A stretch of DNA of 64,000 nt from Rhodobacter sp. (GCA_027487575.1 JAIYDJ010000054.1:47812-111811); one strand, 5' to 3'; counted from the stretch's first letter, positions 50,209-60,002 are shown. A program made the numbers and translations. The notes: generated from the sequence alone by a model not told the origin.

Positions 50209-51766
50209 AACCGTCCTTGCGCGGGTCCGACGCACCGATGAGAACGCCGCTGTCCTCGATCCGGATCGCCTGCGCGCCACCAAGCGCCACCTCAGGGATC
50301 GTCACCGCATGGCCCATGTCGGACAGTGCCGCGCGGACCCCGTCGGAATAGCCGCGTTCCACCTCCATCGGGCCCAGTGCGCCGAAACTGCGCGGGGCAT
50401 CGAAGGCGGTCTGCGCGTCCATGCCGAAATCGACCATGTTCGAGATGAAACGCGCGTGTCCGTTGGGCTGATACGCGCCGCCCATGACGCCAAAAGGCAT
50501 CGTCACCCGGCCATTCTGCCGGATCATGCCGGGAATGATGGTGTGCATCGGGCGTTTGCCGCCCGCCGCCTCGTTCGGGTGGCCTTCCTTCAGGGTGAAC
50601 CCCGCGCCCCGGTTCTGGAAGTTGATCCCGAATTTGGCCGAAGCCAGACCCGAGCCAAAGCCGTGAAAGATCGAATAGATCAGCGACACCGCCATGCCGT
50701 CGCGGTCCACCACCGTGATCAGGATGGTGTCCTTGTGCACCGCCTCGGACACCTGGACCGGATCGGCCATCGCGCGGGTCGGGTCGATCAGCGCGGCAAG
50801 GCGGCTGGCCGTTTCGGGCGACAGCATGTGGTCCAGACGCGGGGAATGTTCGGCGATGAAGCGGTTGCGGGCGTCGTAGGCGAGTTTCGCCGCCTCCGCC
50901 TCGATATGCGCACGCATGGCACCGCGGGGGTCCATCGCGGCGATGTCGAAATGGTCGAGGATGTTCAGCATCAGGATCGCGGTCGCGCCCTGCCCGTTCG
51001 GCGGATGCTCGATCAGTTCGATCCCCCGGTAGGCGCCGCTGATCGGGGTGGTATAGTCGCAGGCGACGGCAGCGAAATCGGCCATCGTGTGGGTGCCGCC
51101 AAGCGCGTTCAGGCTGGCAACCATATCTTCGGCAACCTCGCCCGTGTAAAAGCCGTCGCGCCCCTGCGCGGCGATCCGGCGCAGCACCTCTGCCTGACCG
51201 GGCGCGCGGAAGGTCTGGCCCGGTTTCGGGGCTGCGCCGTCGATCAGGTAGAACCGGCGGGCGTCGCCCGAAAGCGTATCGACATCCCCGGCCCAGTCGA
51301 ACGCAACGCGGGGGGCGACAGGCACGCCTTCGTCGGCATAGCGGATGGCGGGGGCCAGCAGACGGTCCATCCCCAGACGTCCGTGATCTGCCGACACCTT
51401 GCAGAAGGCGTCGATCGCGCCCGGCAGCGTCACCGATGCAGGGTTGCCGTAAAGCGGCATGTTGACATGACCTGCGCCGCGCAAGGCGGCGGCGGACAGA
51501 CCGGCCGGGCCGCGACCCGACCCGTTCACCGCAATCACATCGTCGCTGCCCGCCGGTTTGATCAGCATGAAGCAATCGCCGCCGATGCCCGTCATCTGCG
51601 GCTCGCAGATGCCCAGCAGCACCGCGCCCGCAATGGCGGCGTCCACGGCATTGCCGCCCGCCTTCAGGATGTCGATGGCGGTCGAGGCGGCCAGCGGGTG
51701 CGATGTGGCGCACATTCCGTTGCTGGCGTAGGTGGCCGATCGGCCGGGCAGTTGAAAATCGCGCAT
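50192..51766 (-). CDS. ggt: Gamma-glutamyltransferase family protein
   Basis: An Ntn hydrolase precursor of 524 residues that would self-cleave before the catalytic threonine, most likely in HKDTILITVVDRDGMAVSLI. The usual second Thr of the Ggt TT pair reads as Ile here. MCATSHPLAASTAIDILKAGGNAVDAAIA is the typical N-terminus. An ATG at 51781 has no Shine-Dalgarno, but GGGAGA sits correctly for the ATG at 51766 (MRDFQLPG). No obvious signal peptide, so cytosolic; substrates may be gamma-glutamyl compounds other than glutathione. Confidence 0.88.
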   Translation of the reverse strand: MRDFQLPGRSATYASNGMCATSHPLAASTAIDILKAGGNAVDAAIAGAVLLGICEPQMTGIGGDCFMLIKPAGSDDVIAVNGSGRGPAGLSAAALRGAGHVNMPLYGNPASVTLPGAIDAFCKVSADHGRLGMDRLLAPAIRYADEGVPVAPRVAFDWAGDVDTLSGDARRFYLIDGAAPKPGQTFRAPGQAEVLRRIAAQGRDGFYTGEVAEDMVASLNALGGTHTMADFAAVACDYTTPISGAYRGIELIEHPPNGQGATAILMLNILDHFDIAAMDPRGAMRAHIEAEAAKLAYDARNRFIAEHSPRLDHMLSPETASRLAALIDPTRAMADPVQVSEAVHKDTILITVVDRDGMAVSLIYSIFHGFGSGLASAKFGINFQNRGAGFTLKEGHPNEAAGGKRPMHTIIPGMIRQNGRVTMPFGVMGGAYQPNGHARFISNMVDFGMDAQTAFDAPRSFGALGPMEVERGYSDGVRAALSDMGHAVTIPEVALGGAQAIRIEDSGVLIGASDPRKDGCALGY

Positions 51767-51971
51767 GTCTTTGTCTCCCATGGGGGGACCCTAGGTGGCT
51801 GCGACGGGATTTCCAAGGGGGAGGAGCCTCGGTGCCACGAACTGGGTGGGGGCTGTCATCCGCAGCACCGAGGGAAGCTTTATGCAGCTACGAAACCTTT
51901 GTGACGCAGCGAAGCGGCGAAATGAGGGGCGAATTGGGGCGAATTCACGGCTTCGGCAGTTTTGCAGAGCC

Positions 51972-52427
51972 TCATTCGGCGTCGATCTGAAAGACGAGCG
52001 TGTTGCGGCCCGCCTTGCGGTCATAGGCCAAACCGCAGGTCAGGCTGCGAATCAGGAACCAGCCATAACCGCCTTCGGGCAAACTGGCGCAGTCGGCCAG
52101 TTGGCCGGGCGGCAACAGGTTGGCAGGCATGGGCAGACCATGGTCAACCACCTCGCACCGCAGGATGGACCGTTCAAGGATCAGGGTGACGCCGATCTGC
52201 CCGTCGTACTGCGCGTAGGCATGTTCGACGATGTTGTTCAGAACTTCGGCAAGGACAAGTTCAACGGTGCCACGCAGATCGTCCGACAGGTCGCACAGCG
52301 GGGCCATGCACAGCAGGCTCAACAACCCGGCCCGCACGGCCAGAGGGTCCGACACCAGCGTGATGTGGACGCGGGCGGTGGGCAGGGGGGTGACCATTCT
52401 TCGAACAGTGCAAAGGTCAATTTGCAT
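51972..52427 (-). CDS. HATPase (RsbW/anti-sigma-factor-like) serine kinase
   Basis: A 151-residue GHKL ATPase. The N-box LAEVLNNIVEHAY and G-box EGGYGWFLIRSL match RsbW/SpoIIAB-like regulators that bind and phosphorylate STAS antagonists. Its start overlaps the STAS gene by 11 bases, so the pair is coupled. No sigma factor or PP2C phosphatase gene lies beside it, so the output target is not visible. A 190-bp gap to ggt contains nothing I can call. Confidence 0.84.
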   Translation of the reverse strand: MQIDLCTVRRMVTPLPTARVHITLVSDPLAVRAGLLSLLCMAPLCDLSDDLRGTVELVLAEVLNNIVEHAYAQYDGQIGVTLILERSILRCEVVDHGLPMPANLLPPGQLADCASLPEGGYGWFLIRSLTCGLAYDRKAGRNTLVFQIDAE

Positions 52428-52752
52428 GGCGCAGCGGCAGGGGCAGCCGGTCGTGAATGGTGAAGACCTGTTCCATCCGTGTCAGGCGGAACACCTTCTG
52501 GACGGTGGGCGTCAGACCCGCGAGTTCCAGCTTGCGGTACGGGGCCAGCGCCTTGAGGACCGCCACCACCGCACCAAGCCCGCTGCTGTCGACGAAGGCG
52601 ACGCGGGACAGGTCCAGCACCACCCGGTCACTGGCCGTTTGCGTCAGTTCGCGCATCCGGTCCTTGAACTGGATGGCCCCTGCGGCGTCGATCCGGTCGT
52701 CCAGTGCCTGGATGACCAGAATGCCGTCCTGAAGGCTGGCTGAAAAATTCAT
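52417..52752 (-). CDS. STAS-domain anti-sigma-factor antagonist
   Basis: A 111-residue STAS protein (SpoIIAA/RsbV type). The phosphorylatable serine is in VAFVDSSGLGAVVAVLKAL, the family motif. Unphosphorylated STAS proteins bind their HATPase partner, encoded immediately downstream with overlap. Together they form a partner-switching module likely controlling a sigma factor or an envelope process. Confidence 0.88.
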   Translation of the reverse strand: MNFSASLQDGILVIQALDDRIDAAGAIQFKDRMRELTQTASDRVVLDLSRVAFVDSSGLGAVVAVLKALAPYRKLELAGLTPTVQKVFRLTRMEQVFTIHDRLPLPLRHAN

Positions 52753-52830
52753 TCCCCTGTCCCCGCTGCATCGTCCTGGAGGCAGGATAGGGGGCAGGTC
52801 TTACCGACCCGTAAATCCCGGCACCGAGGC

Positions 52831-53157
52831 TCAGTTCATCTGAAACTGCAGCGGATAGCGCCCATCCTCGAAATCGCCAAAGAGATCCGGCAGATCGGGG
52901 TGGCCCACGGGTTCTCCCGTCTCGTCCGGGACAAGGTTCTGCTCGGATACGTAGGCCACGTAATAGCTTTGATCGTTTTCCGCCAGCAGGTGGTAGAAGG
53001 GCTGGTCCTTCGACGGCCGACTGTCTTCGGGGATGTTTTCGTACCATTCGTCGGTGTTCGAGAACATCGCATCGACGTCGAAAACCACGCCGCGGAACGG
53101 GTGTTTGCGATGGCGCAGCACTTGCCCGATATGATATTTAGCCGCCGTTTTCAGCAT
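52831..53157 (-). CDS. hspQ: Heat shock protein HspQ
   Basis: A 108-residue protein with the HspQ hallmark pattern YHIGQVLRHRKHPFRGVVFDVDAMFSNTDEWY and QPFYHLLAENDQSYYVAYVSEQNLVPD. HspQ is a DNA-hemimethylation-binding and Lon-specificity-enhancing protein, normally controlled by sigma-32; an rpoH gene lies elsewhere in this window. The start at 53157 is fixed by the conserved N-terminus; the longer track ORF is spurious. Confidence 0.93.
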   Translation of the reverse strand: MLKTAAKYHIGQVLRHRKHPFRGVVFDVDAMFSNTDEWYENIPEDSRPSKDQPFYHLLAENDQSYYVAYVSEQNLVPDETGEPVGHPDLPDLFGDFEDGRYPLQFQMN

Positions 53158-53366
53158 GATGCCGCGCCCCCGATCAAGGTTACTAATCCGGTACAACGTC
53201 TTTTGTCCACCGGATGCTGCACAACGCGCGGAAACAGTCTGTGATCCCCACCCCGACAGTCGGTTGTCCGCTCTCGGTTTTCTGATCGGGCGGGGGGTGG
53301 TTGCCCATTTCCCCCGGCACGGTTTTCGCCTAAGGTACCTGAAAACAAAAGACGTACGAGGGGCAG

Positions 53367-53942
53367 ATGAGCAGACTTCTCCGTGCGCAGGTGCTGCTGC
53401 TTTTCCTCGCGTCCTGCGGGGGGGGCAACTTTTCGGCACCGCGCGATCTGGACAACGCCTGCGCCATCGTGGCGCAGCGGCCCGAATACCTGAGGGCGAT
53501 GCGCGCGACCGAACGCAAGTGGGGCATTCCCGTCGCCGTTCAGATGGCAACGATCCATCAGGAATCGAAGTTCATCGGCAACGCCCGCACGCCGCACCGG
53601 TTTGCCCTGGGTGTCATACCCATGGGGCGGCAGTCGTCGGCCTATGGCTACAGTCAGGCGCTGGACGGGACCTGGGAGGAATACGAGGAAGAGCGTGGCC
53701 GGGGCCGTCGCGACCGGATCGAGGATGCCACCGATTTCATGGGCTGGTACATGAACGCCAGCACCGAACGGCTGGGCATTTCGCGGGGTGATGCGACGAA
53801 CCAGTATCTGGCCTATCACGAAGGGCGCACCGGGTTTGCCAACCAAAGCTATCTGGGCAAGCCCTGGCTGGTCGAGGTGGCCGCCGCCGTCGGATCGCGC
53901 GCCGCTACCTATGCGGTGCAACTGGAAGGCTGCCGCCGCTAG
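53367..53942 (+). CDS. Lipoprotein with lysozyme-like/transglycosylase SLT fold
   Basis: A 191-residue probable lipoprotein: the signal LLRAQVLLLFLASC ends in a lipobox cysteine (LASC) followed by a glycine run. The mature part contains ATIHQESKFIGNAR with a catalytic-type glutamate and YGYSQALDGTWEEY, typical of SLT lytic transglycosylase-like folds. It may cut or bind peptidoglycan. It ends overlapping lolA tail-to-tail by four bases. Confidence 0.77.
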   Translation: MSRLLRAQVLLLFLASCGGGNFSAPRDLDNACAIVAQRPEYLRAMRATERKWGIPVAVQMATIHQESKFIGNARTPHRFALGVIPMGRQSSAYGYSQALDGTWEEYEEERGRGRRDRIEDATDFMGWYMNASTERLGISRGDATNQYLAYHEGRTGFANQSYLGKPWLVEVAAAVGSRAATYAVQLEGCRR

Positions 53943-54541
53943 TTGCTGCGCTTTTCCGCTTCGCTGTCGATGCTGAACAGCGACGGCGGGTAATCCCCCC
54001 CGGTCCGCAATTCACCAAGGATCACCGTGGTTTGCTGACCCAGATCGTCCGTGATCACCCATTGGCGCAGGGTGACCGGATCGGCGGTGAACACCAGATC
54101 GATGGTGCCGTATTCCGGATGTTCGGGGTCCTGCGCCCGCACCCGGGTTGAGGTGCCGTCCTCGACATGTCCGACCACCATCTTCGCCCGCCCCAGATCG
54201 ACATCGGCGGCGAGGATCAGGTTCAGGGGGGTGCGGCGGAGGGGGTATTGTTCGGGGGGTTGGTTGGATTTGGCGTCGAAGATCGCGACGGAACCGGCGC
54301 TGGCCAGCACCAGACTGCGGTCGGGGGGGGCGTATTCGAACCGCACGCGGCCGGGGCGTTTGATGAAGAGCTTGCCGGTGGCGATTGAGCCGTCGGCGTT
54401 CACTTGCGTAAAATCGGTTTCCGCCGTCGTCAAGCGATTGAGATAACTGGACAAATCCCGCAACGGTATCAACTCGGCCTGCGCTTGGCCAAGGGACGCG
54501 ATCAGGACGAGCGGGGCCAGAAGGGCGCGGAACATGTTCAT
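53939..54541 (-). CDS. lolA: Outer-membrane lipoprotein carrier protein LolA
   Basis: A 200-residue periplasmic chaperone that carries lipoproteins from LolCDE to the outer membrane. The signal peptide FRALLAPLVLIASLGQAQA is cleaved before ELIPLRDLSSYLN; TDFTQVNADGSIATGKLFIKRPGRVRFEY is a LolA signature. Starts at 54541 (MNMFR) or 54535 (MFR) are both possible. Transcribed away from the ftsK side; in many Rhodobacteraceae lolA lies just downstream of ftsK, and here the low-GC island separates them. Confidence 0.9.
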   Translation of the reverse strand: MNMFRALLAPLVLIASLGQAQAELIPLRDLSSYLNRLTTAETDFTQVNADGSIATGKLFIKRPGRVRFEYAPPDRSLVLASAGSVAIFDAKSNQPPEQYPLRRTPLNLILAADVDLGRAKMVVGHVEDGTSTRVRAQDPEHPEYGTIDLVFTADPVTLRQWVITDDLGQQTTVILGELRTGGDYPPSLFSIDSEAEKRSN

Positions 54542-54626
54542 GCGGTGTATATAATCGAGCCCGCCGCCGACTGCACCCCCGGCCGGATCACATGGCGGGG
54601 AGGTGCCGATGGAGGGTCTGTTTTGC

Positions 54627-54663
54627 GTCGGATTTGCGTATGGCAAACGTATGGCTTGCGTAC
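54627..54663. repeat. Dispersed repeat R3, copy 2, upstream of lolA
   Basis: GTCGGATTTGCGTATGGC then AAACGTATGGC and TTGCGTAC, matching the copy at 10211 except for the 11-base insertion and a few changes. Contains the imperfect tandem GTATGGCAAAC-GTATGGCTTGC. It lies about 85 bp upstream of the lolA start, inside a 460-bp gap (54542-55001) that otherwise holds R4 and no convincing gene. Confidence 0.55.
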
Positions 54664-54820
54664 CGACGTCCCTTGCGCCGTTCCGCAGACGCCGCCGCCC
54701 GACCGTCGCGGGCCCCGGAACCGTCTGATGGGCCTTCCAGCGGAAGGACCATCGGTTCCGATGCGCAGAAGCCGCAAGGCGCTGGGCAAGGGGGGGGTGG
54801 GCCACAGGCCGTCGGTTTGT

Positions 54821-54911
54821 AAATCTGCCCGCGCCTGCCTGGGCGGGCGCGGCTTCGCGCCTGTCGAGGGGCAGGCAGGCGCTGGCAGATTTGTCGCGGG
54901 ACAAATCTGCC
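54821..54911. repeat. Multi-hairpin repeat R4, copy A
   Basis: AAATCTGCC (54821), inner arms GCGCCTGCCT and AGGCAGGCGC (54831 and 54873), then GGCAGATTTGTC (54884-54895) and GACAAATCTGCC (54900-54911). The GGCAGATTT strand can pair either with the first AAATCTGCC, enclosing the inner hairpin, or with the last as a perfect 12-bp hairpin. A related unit with different stem bases is at 63055. Confidence 0.7.
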
Positions 54912-55001
54912 GAGAGAAGGGGGGGAGGGGAATGAAGCGGTGGGTAGGCACCAACCTAATGGTTGCTGAATTCTGGTGTAGCCGAGTGTTTTTGGGCCAA
55001 A

Positions 55002-55640
55002 TCATTCAGTGCGGCGCATTTGGATGGATATGATCTTCTTCTGTCGAGCCAATATGAAGTCCATTTGATAAAGTGCCTTACCTAGCTTGTATGCTGTTCC
55101 AATAAAAACTGGGGCATCCCGAAAATCTTGAATGCGCAATTCTGCTCTCTCAATTCCCTTCTGCGAGTAACGGAGTTGAATGGTATTGACATCAGCAATC
55201 TGCAAAAAGGAAAAGTAGAAAAATTTAGCATACTTTGTTACCCTTTGGAGTTTATAAAACTCCACTTTCACCCCATTCCGGTCGTGGAAGCAACAACCAC
55301 CAGTAGTTGAAAAAGAGCTAAAGGACACCTTGGGAGCTACATTCTGGCGTTTGTCCATGCAATGGTGCTTAGGCCACGGCCACCCTAGGTCGTCAAAATA
55401 AACGCTTCCACCGTTCGGGCACTGATAAAAAAAGACTTTTTCGCCACAAACTGGACAACTTGCATTCGGGTTTAGATAACTGGAAGCCGTAACAAAGCTT
55501 TGCGTTTTTGAGACAGAAGATAGTCGAAAACTAAAGCTACCGGATGCACTCCGGCACCCTCCACTCTGATGTATTGGCAATAGACGGCCATCAACATCCC
55601 TGAATGAAATAACGTCCCCACATCTGTGGCAGGTGGACAA
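55002..55640 (-). CDS. Hypothetical zinc-ribbon-like protein in a low-GC island
   Basis: A 212-residue protein I do not recognise. It starts at a TTG at 55640 with GAGGA just upstream and an in-frame stop right before it, so no longer start is possible. Cysteine pairs CHRC (residues 4-7) and CPVC (about 62-65), then FYQCPNGGSVYFDDLGWPWPKHHC, suggest zinc binding; the GGSVYFDDLGWPWPKH stretch looks conserved. The C-terminal half has a positively charged beta-rich look. Base composition is far lower in GC and codon use is unlike the neighbours (many AAA, TTT, AGT), pointing to recent transfer. Confidence 0.68.
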   Translation of the reverse strand: MSTCHRCGDVISFRDVDGRLLPIHQSGGCRSASGSFSFRLSSVSKTQSFVTASSYLNPNASCPVCGEKVFFYQCPNGGSVYFDDLGWPWPKHHCMDKRQNVAPKVSFSSFSTTGGCCFHDRNGVKVEFYKLQRVTKYAKFFYFSFLQIADVNTIQLRYSQKGIERAELRIQDFRDAPVFIGTAYKLGKALYQMDFILARQKKIISIQMRRTE

Positions 55641-55767
55641 AGTTCCTCAATTCCAAGCAAAGCCCACCATAGGTCGATGATGCATGCCACACCTGTTTCC
55701 GCGCACGGAGTTGTCTACCTACTCTAACGAGCCACGCTATGCAACAGCTGACGAAAGAATGACCCCC

Positions 55768-58635
55768 TCACCGCTCCTCCACCAATATCTCCCGCTTGCC
55801 CACATGGTTCGCCGGGGTGACCACCCCGTGTTCCTCCATCTGCTCCACCAGCTTGGCGGCCTTGTTGTAGCCGATCCCCAGCTTGCGCTGGATATAGGAC
55901 GTCGAGCACTTCCGGTCCTTCGCCACGATCGCCACGGCCTGATCGTAGAGCGAGTCGTCCAGCCCGTCGGCACCGATGCCCAGCACCGCGTCGATATCCG
56001 CCTCGCGCTCTTCGTCCACCCCTTCGACCACGCCCGACATATAGACGGGGGGGCCGTAGCTTTTCAGGTGGTTGACGATTTCCTCGACTTCCTCATCGGA
56101 AACAAACGGCCCGTGGATGCGGTTCACCTTGCCGCCCCCGGCCATGTAGAGCATGTCGCCCATGCCCAGCAGTTGCTCCGCCCCCTGTTCGCCCAGGATC
56201 GTCCGCGAGTCGATCTTGGAGGTTACCTGAAACGAAATGCGAGTGGGGAAGTTGGCCTTGATCGTGCCGGTGATCACGTCGACGGAGGGGCGCTGCGTGG
56301 CCATGATCAGGTGGATGCCTGACGCGCGGGCCATCTGGGCCAGACGCTGGATGCAGGCTTCGATCTCTTTGCCTGCAACCATCATCAGGTCGGCCATCTC
56401 GTCGACCACCACCACGATGTAAGGGATGGTGACGGGCATGTATTCGTCGGTTTCGAACACGGGTTCGCCGGTGTCTTCGTCAAAGCCGGTCTGGATGGTG
56501 CGGCGGAACATCTCGTTCTTCGACAGCGCCTCGCGGACCCGGCCGTTGTAGCCCTCGATGTTGCGCACGCCGAGTTTCGACATCTTGCGATAGCGTTCCT
56601 CCATCTCGGACACGACCCATTTCAGGGCGACAACCGCCTTTTTGGGGTCGGTGACGACGGGGGACAGAAGGTGCGGGATGCCGTCGTAGACGGACAGTTC
56701 CAGCATCTTGGGGTCGATCATGATCAGGCGGCATTCCTCGGGCGAGAGTTTGTAGAGAAGCGACAGGATCATCGTGTTGATGGCGACGGACTTGCCCGAG
56801 CCGGTGGTGCCCGCGATCAGAAGGTGGGGCATCTTGGCCAGGTTGGCGATGATCGGCTCGCCCCCGATGTCCTTGCCAAGGGCGAGGGGCAGGCGCATGG
56901 CGCTGTCGCCGAAGTCGCGGGCCGAGAGGATTTCGCGCAGGACGACCTTTTCGCGCGTGGCGTTGGGCAGTTCGATGCCGATGACGGTGCGGCCGGGGAT
57001 GGTGGAGACGCGGGCCGAGAGGGCGGACATGCTGCGTGCGATGTCGTCGGCCAGACCGATGACCCGGCTGGCCTTCAGCCCTGCAGCGGGTTCAAGTTCG
57101 TACATGGTAACGACCGGGCCGGGGCGGACGGAGGTGATTTCACCCTTCACGCCGTAATCGTCCAGCACGGATTCGAGCATCCGCGCGTTTTCCTCCAGCG
57201 CATCATGCGAGAGGGAGAACCGCTGCACGGTGGACGGCGAGGCCAGCAGGCTGAGCGGCGGCAGTTCGTAGGTGGAGGCCGCGTCGGCAAAGGGCAGGGC
57301 AGGTTGCGCCTCGGCCTGGGCCTGTTTCGAGGGGGCGGCGGGTTTGCGGGGGGCGGGCAGCACCACGGCGGGGCGGCGCGGTTCGGGCATCCGCAGGGGG
57401 GGCAGGTCGGCCTGCCAGTCGGCGGCAATGGCGGGATCGTCGTCTTCGTCGGGATCGTCCTCGATCAGTTCGGGAAGGACGGCGAGCGTGATGCGCGGCG
57501 GGGTGGCGGCGGGGCGGCTGGTGTCGGCGATCAGCGGGACCGGGCCGCGCGGCAGTTGCGGGGCGCGCACGACGGGCGGTTCGCGGCGGGCGGCGATGGC
57601 GGCCTGCAGGGGCGGCAGGGGGGCGGGTGTGGCGGTGCGGGCGTTGATCACGTCGGTGATGCGGGCGCGGATGCGGTCGGGCGGGGGCATGGCGGCGGGG
57701 CCGGATGCCTCGGGCAGATGGGATTCCACCAGTTCGGGTTCGGCGCGGCGCAACAGTTGCGGCATGCGGGCCAGAAGGCCGGTGCGTTCGCGGGGCGGGG
57801 CATATTGCGGCGCTTCGGCCAGCGGTTCGGGATAGCGCGGGTCGGCGCGCAGGGGGGCAGGCTTCAGCGCTGCGGGTTTCATTGTGTCGGGGCGGCCGAA
57901 GCCGGGTTCGGCGGTGACGGTCGGGTCGGGGGTGGCTGCGCGGCGGCGTTCGGCCATGGCGCTGGCGGCACGGGCGGTGCCCTGCGCGCCGCGCGACACC
58001 AGCGAGAGGGTGGCGGCGTAGGTCAGGACAAGGCCGTGGATCAGGAAGCGCGCAAGGGCGCGCAGTTCGGCCAGATCAAACCCGGTGACGAACAGCATCA
58101 TGCCCAGCAGGGCCACCGCCGACAGCACCGACAGAAGTTTCAGGCCAAGCCCCGCGCCAACCGGCACCACACCCAGCGCCGCCCCCAGCACGGTGTCGCC
58201 GAACAGCCCCCCCAGACCGAAGGAATGCGGCCAGCCCGATCCGGGAACCAGGGTTGCGGCATAGACCGATCCCAGCGCGATGGCGATGACGGCAAACACC
58301 ATCCGCCCAAGCGCCCGGTCGGCCCCGCGGTGCAGGACGAACCGCAGGCCCCATGCGGCCAGCACCAGCGGAATGCCCCAGGCACCCTGACCCCCGATGA
58401 TGATCAGGGTCGAGGCTGCAGCAGCCCCGAACCGGCCCATCAGGTTGGCGGCGGGTTCTTCGGTGGCGACCATCCAGCCGGGGTCATTGGGCGAATAGGA
58501 CCACAGCATCGCCACAAAGACCGCCGACAGGGCGATGAGGCCCAGCCCCAGCAATTCCTGCCCACGCCGTTCCAGAAGGGCAGCCGTGCCCTGATCGAGA
58601 AGCGGATCGCGTTGCCGTACCTGATAGGATGCCAT
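55768..58635 (-). CDS. ftsK: DNA translocase FtsK
   Basis: A 955-residue septal DNA pump that resolves chromosome dimers and clears the closing septum. The N-terminus carries four membrane helices ([39 protein letters not shown] and others), then a proline/alanine-rich linker, the RecA-like motor with Walker A GTTGSGKS and [19 protein letters not shown], and a C-terminal gamma winged helix ([30 protein letters not shown]) that reads KOPS sites. It lies 12 bp downstream of the aminotransferase gene. Confidence 0.96.
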   Translation of the reverse strand: MASYQVRQRDPLLDQGTAALLERRGQELLGLGLIALSAVFVAMLWSYSPNDPGWMVATEEPAANLMGRFGAAAASTLIIIGGQGAWGIPLVLAAWGLRFVLHRGADRALGRMVFAVIAIALGSVYAATLVPGSGWPHSFGLGGLFGDTVLGAALGVVPVGAGLGLKLLSVLSAVALLGMMLFVTGFDLAELRALARFLIHGLVLTYAATLSLVSRGAQGTARAASAMAERRRAATPDPTVTAEPGFGRPDTMKPAALKPAPLRADPRYPEPLAEAPQYAPPRERTGLLARMPQLLRRAEPELVESHLPEASGPAAMPPPDRIRARITDVINARTATPAPLPPLQAAIAARREPPVVRAPQLPRGPVPLIADTSRPAATPPRITLAVLPELIEDDPDEDDDPAIAADWQADLPPLRMPEPRRPAVVLPAPRKPAAPSKQAQAEAQPALPFADAASTYELPPLSLLASPSTVQRFSLSHDALEENARMLESVLDDYGVKGEITSVRPGPVVTMYELEPAAGLKASRVIGLADDIARSMSALSARVSTIPGRTVIGIELPNATREKVVLREILSARDFGDSAMRLPLALGKDIGGEPIIANLAKMPHLLIAGTTGSGKSVAINTMILSLLYKLSPEECRLIMIDPKMLELSVYDGIPHLLSPVVTDPKKAVVALKWVVSEMEERYRKMSKLGVRNIEGYNGRVREALSKNEMFRRTIQTGFDEDTGEPVFETDEYMPVTIPYIVVVVDEMADLMMVAGKEIEACIQRLAQMARASGIHLIMATQRPSVDVITGTIKANFPTRISFQVTSKIDSRTILGEQGAEQLLGMGDMLYMAGGGKVNRIHGPFVSDEEVEEIVNHLKSYGPPVYMSGVVEGVDEEREADIDAVLGIGADGLDDSLYDQAVAIVAKDRKCSTSYIQRKLGIGYNKAAKLVEQMEEHGVVTPANHVGKREILVEER

Positions 58636-58647
58636 GATACCCGTCCC

Positions 58648-59826
58648 TTAGCCGTACAGACAGTCGCGGAGCATCGTCAGCCCGCGCTGCGTTTCTTCTC
58701 TTGGGGCCACAAGGGCGACCCGGATGTAGCCTGCGCCCGGATTGTCCCCGGCCACGTCGCGTGAAAGGTAAGCCCCCGGCAAAACCCGCACGCCGGTTTC
58801 GCGCCACAGCTTTATGGTGGCCGTTTCGCCGTCGGGAACGGGAAGCCACAGGAAGAAACCGCCTTCGGGAACGCTGAAGCCCTGCAACCCGGCGAAGATC
58901 GCCCCGGCGTCGTGGAATTTCTGCTGGTACAGGGCGCGGGACGCATCGACATGCGCCTCGTCGTTCCAGCAGGCTTCGGACACCTTCTGGATCGGCAGCG
59001 GCAGAGGCGCACCGGCAAAGCTGCGCAACTGGCGCAGGCGGGCCATGGATTGCGGGCCGGTGGCGACAAAGCCCGACCGCAGGCCAGGCAGGTTGGACCG
59101 TTTGGACAGCGAGTGGAACACCGCCACGCGTTCCGGGTCGGTGCCGGTCTGCGCGGCGACGGCCAGCGCGCCGGCGGGCGCGGCATGGCGCCAGATTTCG
59201 CAATAGCATTCGTCGGCGAAGATGCGGAAATCATGCTTCTCGGCCAGCGCCATCAGGTCCGCGAGGTACTCTGCCGAGGCGACCGCGCCCTGCGGATTTG
59301 CGGGCGAGCACAGATAGGCGATTGCGGTGCGGTTCAGGGTTTCTGCAGGCAGGCTCGCATAATCGGGCAGGTGGCCGGTGGCGGCGGTGGCGGGCACGTA
59401 GACAGGTTCGGCCCCCATGGCGAGCGCCGCGACGGCATAGACCTGATAGAACGGGTTGGGCATCAGGATGACCGGTTTCGCGCCGTCCTTCGTTTCGGGG
59501 CAAAGCGCGACGGCGGCGTTGAACAGCCCTTCGCGGGTGCCGTTCAACGCCATGATCCGGTCAGGCGGAACCGTCACGCCATAACGGCGTGCCAGCCAGC
59601 CGCCGATTGCCGCCAGAAGTTCGGGCGTGCCGTCGTTGGGCGGATAGACCGCGAAGCCGTTCAGATGGGCCGCAAGAATCGGGCCGACGAAGTCGGGCAT
59701 CGAATGGCGGGGTTCACCGATGGTCATGGCGATGGGCGGGCCGCCCGGCGCATGGGCATCCAGCAACGTCCGCAGACGCGGAAACGCATATTCCGGCAGG
59801 TTCGAAAACCGCTGTGGGAACGCCAT
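58648..59826 (-). CDS. dapC: PLP-dependent class I/II aminotransferase, DapC-like
   Basis: A 392-residue fold-type-I aminotransferase. The PLP lysine lies in FHSLSKRSNLPGLRSGF, close to the motif of succinyl-diaminopimelate transaminase (DapC); YPPNDGTPELLAAIGGWLARRYGV and LCSPANPQGAVAS are the substrate/PLP-binding parts. DapC makes N-succinyl-LL-2,6-diaminopimelate on the way to lysine and peptidoglycan. The specificity is inferred from motif similarity. Located directly upstream of ftsK, a frequent arrangement in this family. Confidence 0.85.
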   Translation of the reverse strand: MAFPQRFSNLPEYAFPRLRTLLDAHAPGGPPIAMTIGEPRHSMPDFVGPILAAHLNGFAVYPPNDGTPELLAAIGGWLARRYGVTVPPDRIMALNGTREGLFNAAVALCPETKDGAKPVILMPNPFYQVYAVAALAMGAEPVYVPATAATGHLPDYASLPAETLNRTAIAYLCSPANPQGAVASAEYLADLMALAEKHDFRIFADECYCEIWRHAAPAGALAVAAQTGTDPERVAVFHSLSKRSNLPGLRSGFVATGPQSMARLRQLRSFAGAPLPLPIQKVSEACWNDEAHVDASRALYQQKFHDAGAIFAGLQGFSVPEGGFFLWLPVPDGETATIKLWRETGVRVLPGAYLSRDVAGDNPGAGYIRVALVAPREETQRGLTMLRDCLYG

Positions 59827-60002
59827 TCATGCCTCATGTGTCGGGGTCGTATCGCCCCGTATGGTGCAAGGATAGCCGGGCGGGGGGTGGCCGTCCAGAA
59901 AAACCCCGATGCGGTTTGGGGTTGCGGGCGGAAACTGTGGCTTTTGCGTCCGGGTCCGGGGCGTGGTTGACGAGGAAAAGTTCAGGCCTACGGCGCGGCG
60001 GG

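Noticed and set aside
55472-55690. 72-residue minus-strand ORF overlapping the low-GC gene
   Set aside because: Most of it overlaps the larger cysteine-motif ORF out of frame, begins with GTG and has no family likeness.
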